From Thermoleophilia bacterium (lineage in GTDB: Bacteria; Actinomycetota; Thermoleophilia; Miltoncostaeales; Miltoncostaeaceae), in contig JADLHW010000063.1 of the NCBI GenBank assembly GCA_020848615.1, positions 22,588-86,587 on the forward strand: a stretch of DNA of 64,000 nucleotides, given 5' to 3'. Below the pieces are notes generated by a model, which had not been told where the DNA came from, did no database searches, and saw only the letters and a program-made list of their open reading frames with translations. Positions 62,268-64,000 of the stretch are shown here, piece after piece. The translations under genes were made by a program, and so were the position numbers. Each line of letters begins with the position of its first letter. Position 1 is the stretch's first letter.

Positions 62268-62281
62268 CGGGCGGTCAGCCC
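62261..62281. terminator. Hairpin containing both convergent stop codons
   Basis: GGGCTGAC-GGGCG-GTCAGCCC, perfect 8-bp stem. The TGA of the protease gene and the TGA of the beta-helix gene are in opposite arms, so one dyad both stops translation and can end transcription for each strand. Confidence 0.6.
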
Positions 62282-63954
62282 CTGGGGCCGTAGTCCGGCA
62301 GCGGGGTGCCGGCCTCGTACGCGCCGATGTCCGGGCGGGCGCCGGCGAAGCCGTCGGTGACGCCCGGCAGGACGGTCCCGGCGTCCACCACCGCCGCGCC
62401 GGCGGCGGGGCGCAGGTCCTGTGCCGGATGGCGGTCCAGCGGCACCGACGGGAACGCCGCCGCGGAGGCGAACGCCGACATGTCCACCGCCACCGCGTGG
62501 CGCTCGGTCGTGCGGGCGCGCAGCTCCGCGAGCCCCGTGTACCGCGTGGTCCCGAAGACGCCGGCGAATGCCTGCGAGGTGCCGAACGCGTCGAAGTCCA
62601 TGTCCGGCCGCACCAGGGTACGGGCGTCCAGCGGCCGGCCGGTGCCGTTCTGGTAGCCGCCGAACGTGCCGCCCGGACCGCCGATGAACAGGTTGTTCCG
62701 GCTCACCAGTCGCGTCACGGGCCGCCCGGAGTACACGCCGAACGCGTCGCCGGTCTTCACGGCCGTGTTGTTCAGCAGGACGTCGCCGGTGCTGCCCCGG
62801 TACGGCTTGAAGACGACGTGGGTGACGTTGAACGCGCTGTTGCGGACGAAGTAGGTGGGGCCGCCCAGGCCCGGCTGCGACGACAGGGCGACGAACACGT
62901 CGGTGAGGCGGTTGTGGGTGATGCGGCAGTCGTGGGCGCAGAAGTCGGCCTCCACGCCGTCGTCACCGGCCTGGGAGACCTCGTTGAAGGTGATGTCGAT
63001 GCTGAACTGGCTCCTGGCCTCCGCGTCCTCCATCAGGGAGATGCCGTCCCGGAAGCCCCGCACCCGGTTGTGGGTGATCACGTGCCCGGGCCCGGTCACC
63101 AGGATGCCCTCGCCCAGGTTGGCGCCCTCGGCGCCCATCGCGGCGTCCGTCCACGGCGTGACGCCCGTGACCGTGTTGTCGGCGATGTAGGCGTTGCGGG
63201 CGGGCAGGTACGTGATGATCCCGTGGCCCTCGAGGTCGCGGGTGGCGGTGACCGTGGACCGGGTGATCGCGAAGTCGTGGGTGCCGTTGAAGCGGACACG
63301 GCCGTTCACGGTGAGGCGGTCCAGGTGCACCCACCGACGTTCGAAGATCCCGACCTCGCCGTCGATCACGGCGCCGTCGGTGCCGCGGATGACGATGGGC
63401 CTGCCGGGCGCTCCGGAGACGTCGACGGTGAACCCCGGGTACCGGCCGGCGCCCAGCTCGATGATGTCGCCGGGGCGGGCCGCGTCGAGCGCGGATGCCA
63501 GGGTGGCGGGGGTGACGGTGCGCGTGGCCGGGCCGCCGGCGGGCGCCGGCACCGGGCGGGTGCGCGCGCGCAGCACCCGGGTGCGGGACCCGCCGTCGGG
63601 GTCGCGCAGCCGCAGGCGCACCTCGTACCGCGTGCCGGGCCGCAGGCCCATGATGCTGCCCGCATGGCGTTCGGGCCACGAGAAGCCCTCCAGCGCGCCC
63701 GCGGGGGTGCGCCGCAGGGACATCGCCCGGGACCAGCGCGCGGTGCCGGCGACCCGCTGGTCGACCGCGACGCGGGCGTCGCGGTCGCGGTCGCCCCGAA
63801 CGGGCCACAGCAGCGTGAGCGCCGTGGTGGTGGGGGACGGCGCGGTGGGCGTCGTGGGCAGGCTCGCCCGGGGCGCGGGAGCGGGGAGGGCGGTGGCGGG
63901 TATGGCCGCGACGGCGGCGATGGCCGCGACGGCGGGGGCACGGAAACGCCGCAT
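62275..63954 (-). CDS. Secreted right-handed parallel beta-helix protein
   Basis: 559 residues from ATG 63954. Signal peptide MRRFRAPAVAAIAAVAAIPATALPAPAPRA. Residues about 40-140 resemble a fibronectin type III fold (AGSIMGLRPGTRYEVRLRLRDPDGG); the rest is a parallel beta-helix with PbH1 repeats (AYIADNTVTGV, HVITHNRVRGF, FNEVSQAGDDGVEADFCAHDC, ITHNRLTDVFV, VSRNNLFIGG). Possibly a polysaccharide lyase or a surface binder; catalytic residues are not identifiable. ATG 63993 would add 13 residues. Confidence 0.85.
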   Translation of the reverse strand: MRRFRAPAVAAIAAVAAIPATALPAPAPRASLPTTPTAPSPTTTALTLLWPVRGDRDRDARVAVDQRVAGTARWSRAMSLRRTPAGALEGFSWPERHAGSIMGLRPGTRYEVRLRLRDPDGGSRTRVLRARTRPVPAPAGGPATRTVTPATLASALDAARPGDIIELGAGRYPGFTVDVSGAPGRPIVIRGTDGAVIDGEVGIFERRWVHLDRLTVNGRVRFNGTHDFAITRSTVTATRDLEGHGIITYLPARNAYIADNTVTGVTPWTDAAMGAEGANLGEGILVTGPGHVITHNRVRGFRDGISLMEDAEARSQFSIDITFNEVSQAGDDGVEADFCAHDCRITHNRLTDVFVALSSQPGLGGPTYFVRNSAFNVTHVVFKPYRGSTGDVLLNNTAVKTGDAFGVYSGRPVTRLVSRNNLFIGGPGGTFGGYQNGTGRPLDARTLVRPDMDFDAFGTSQAFAGVFGTTRYTGLAELRARTTERHAVAVDMSAFASAAAFPSVPLDRHPAQDLRPAAGAAVVDAGTVLPGVTDGFAGARPDIGAYEAGTPLPDYGPRG

Positions 63955-64000
63955 GGATGCGACGCGGAGCGGGGTCGCATGGAGGCGCCGCATGGATGCG
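63947..64000 (-). repeat. 15-bp direct repeat covering two start codons
   Basis: CGCCGCATGGATGCG occurs at 63947-63961 and 63986-64000, 39 bp apart. On the minus strand each copy provides an ATG giving MRR, so the beta-helix gene has a duplicated start. The window ends here, so further copies are possible. Confidence 0.8.

Overview
This is a 64 kb stretch of chromosome from a very high-G+C bacterium. The coding style (GTG starts, almost exclusively G/C third positions), the gene families and the frequent leaderless starts point to Actinomycetota. The mix of TolB-like and 'DGTxxAAW' repeat secreted proteins, a protealysin/emfourin pair and a MarP-like protease makes Thermoleophilia/Solirubrobacterales my best guess, by inference only. 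There is one tRNA gene (tRNA-Asn) and no rRNA, CRISPR array, insertion sequence or prophage. Most genes sit in short operons joined by 4-nt or 8-nt overlaps, and many convergent pairs share a G+C hairpin.

Layout. 1-4.1 kb: 5'-truncated Kup potassium transporter, CorA, a NarL-type response regulator and a stand-alone receiver. 4.3-8.0 kb: a NarX/DesK-type histidine kinase overlapping trpF-trpB-trpA; all three junctions are 8-nt overlaps of the form RTGNCTGA. 8.1-14.4 kb: a cold-shock protein with a structured leader, small membrane proteins, a HEPN-like/CBS fusion, an LEA-like 11-mer repeat protein, an aminotransferase, a secreted repeat protein and a two-gene membrane operon. 14.4-22.7 kb: a secreted PQQ-type sugar dehydrogenase with PKD domain, two divergent chemoreceptors and two secreted proteins. 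22.8-25.0 kb: an XRE regulator with a dyad operator, an antitoxin-like fragment, tRNA-Asn, a methyltransferase and a small Cys/His protein. 25.0-29.8 kb: a minus-strand cluster cysH, PHP phosphoesterase, oligoendopeptidase F, protealysin-like M4 protease and its emfourin-type inhibitor. 29.8-35.3 kb: SUI1/eIF1-like factor, Ppx/GppA, RNase D and an ABC-F ATPase, the last two sharing a bidirectional promoter. 35.5-39.0 kb: a complete osmoprotectant ABC importer. 39.1-43.7 kb: glutamate synthase large subunit without a neighbouring small subunit. 43.9-50.7 kb: rhomboid protease, RodZ-like protein, M42 aminopeptidase, ferredoxin-reductase-like flavoprotein, DUF309 protein and a secreted protein with a degenerate LytM domain. 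50.7-53.9 kb: a DrrAB-like ABC exporter with an O-methyltransferase. 53.9-57.4 kb: DksA/TraR-like protein, heme A synthase and a CopC-CopD fusion with no visible start codon. 57.5-64 kb: gatCAB, a glyoxalase-fold protein, a MarP-like membrane protease and a secreted parallel beta-helix protein running to the right edge.

How genes work together. Most of the window is housekeeping: tryptophan synthesis, ammonia assimilation, Asn/Gln-tRNA amidation, sulfate reduction, K+/Mg2+/osmolyte transport. The most unusual signals are regulatory. A TANNNT -10 element lies 6-8 nt before the start codon of at least a dozen genes, implying leaderless mRNAs. An almost identical dyad, TTGCGATC-N5-GATCGC, lies upstream of both the kinase-trp operon and gltB. 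Two divergent gene pairs have overlapping -10 elements. The main protein-level candidates are the HEPN-like/CBS fusion, the catalytically degenerate LytM protein, and a sulfur-assimilation/peptidase operon with a built-in protease inhibitor.
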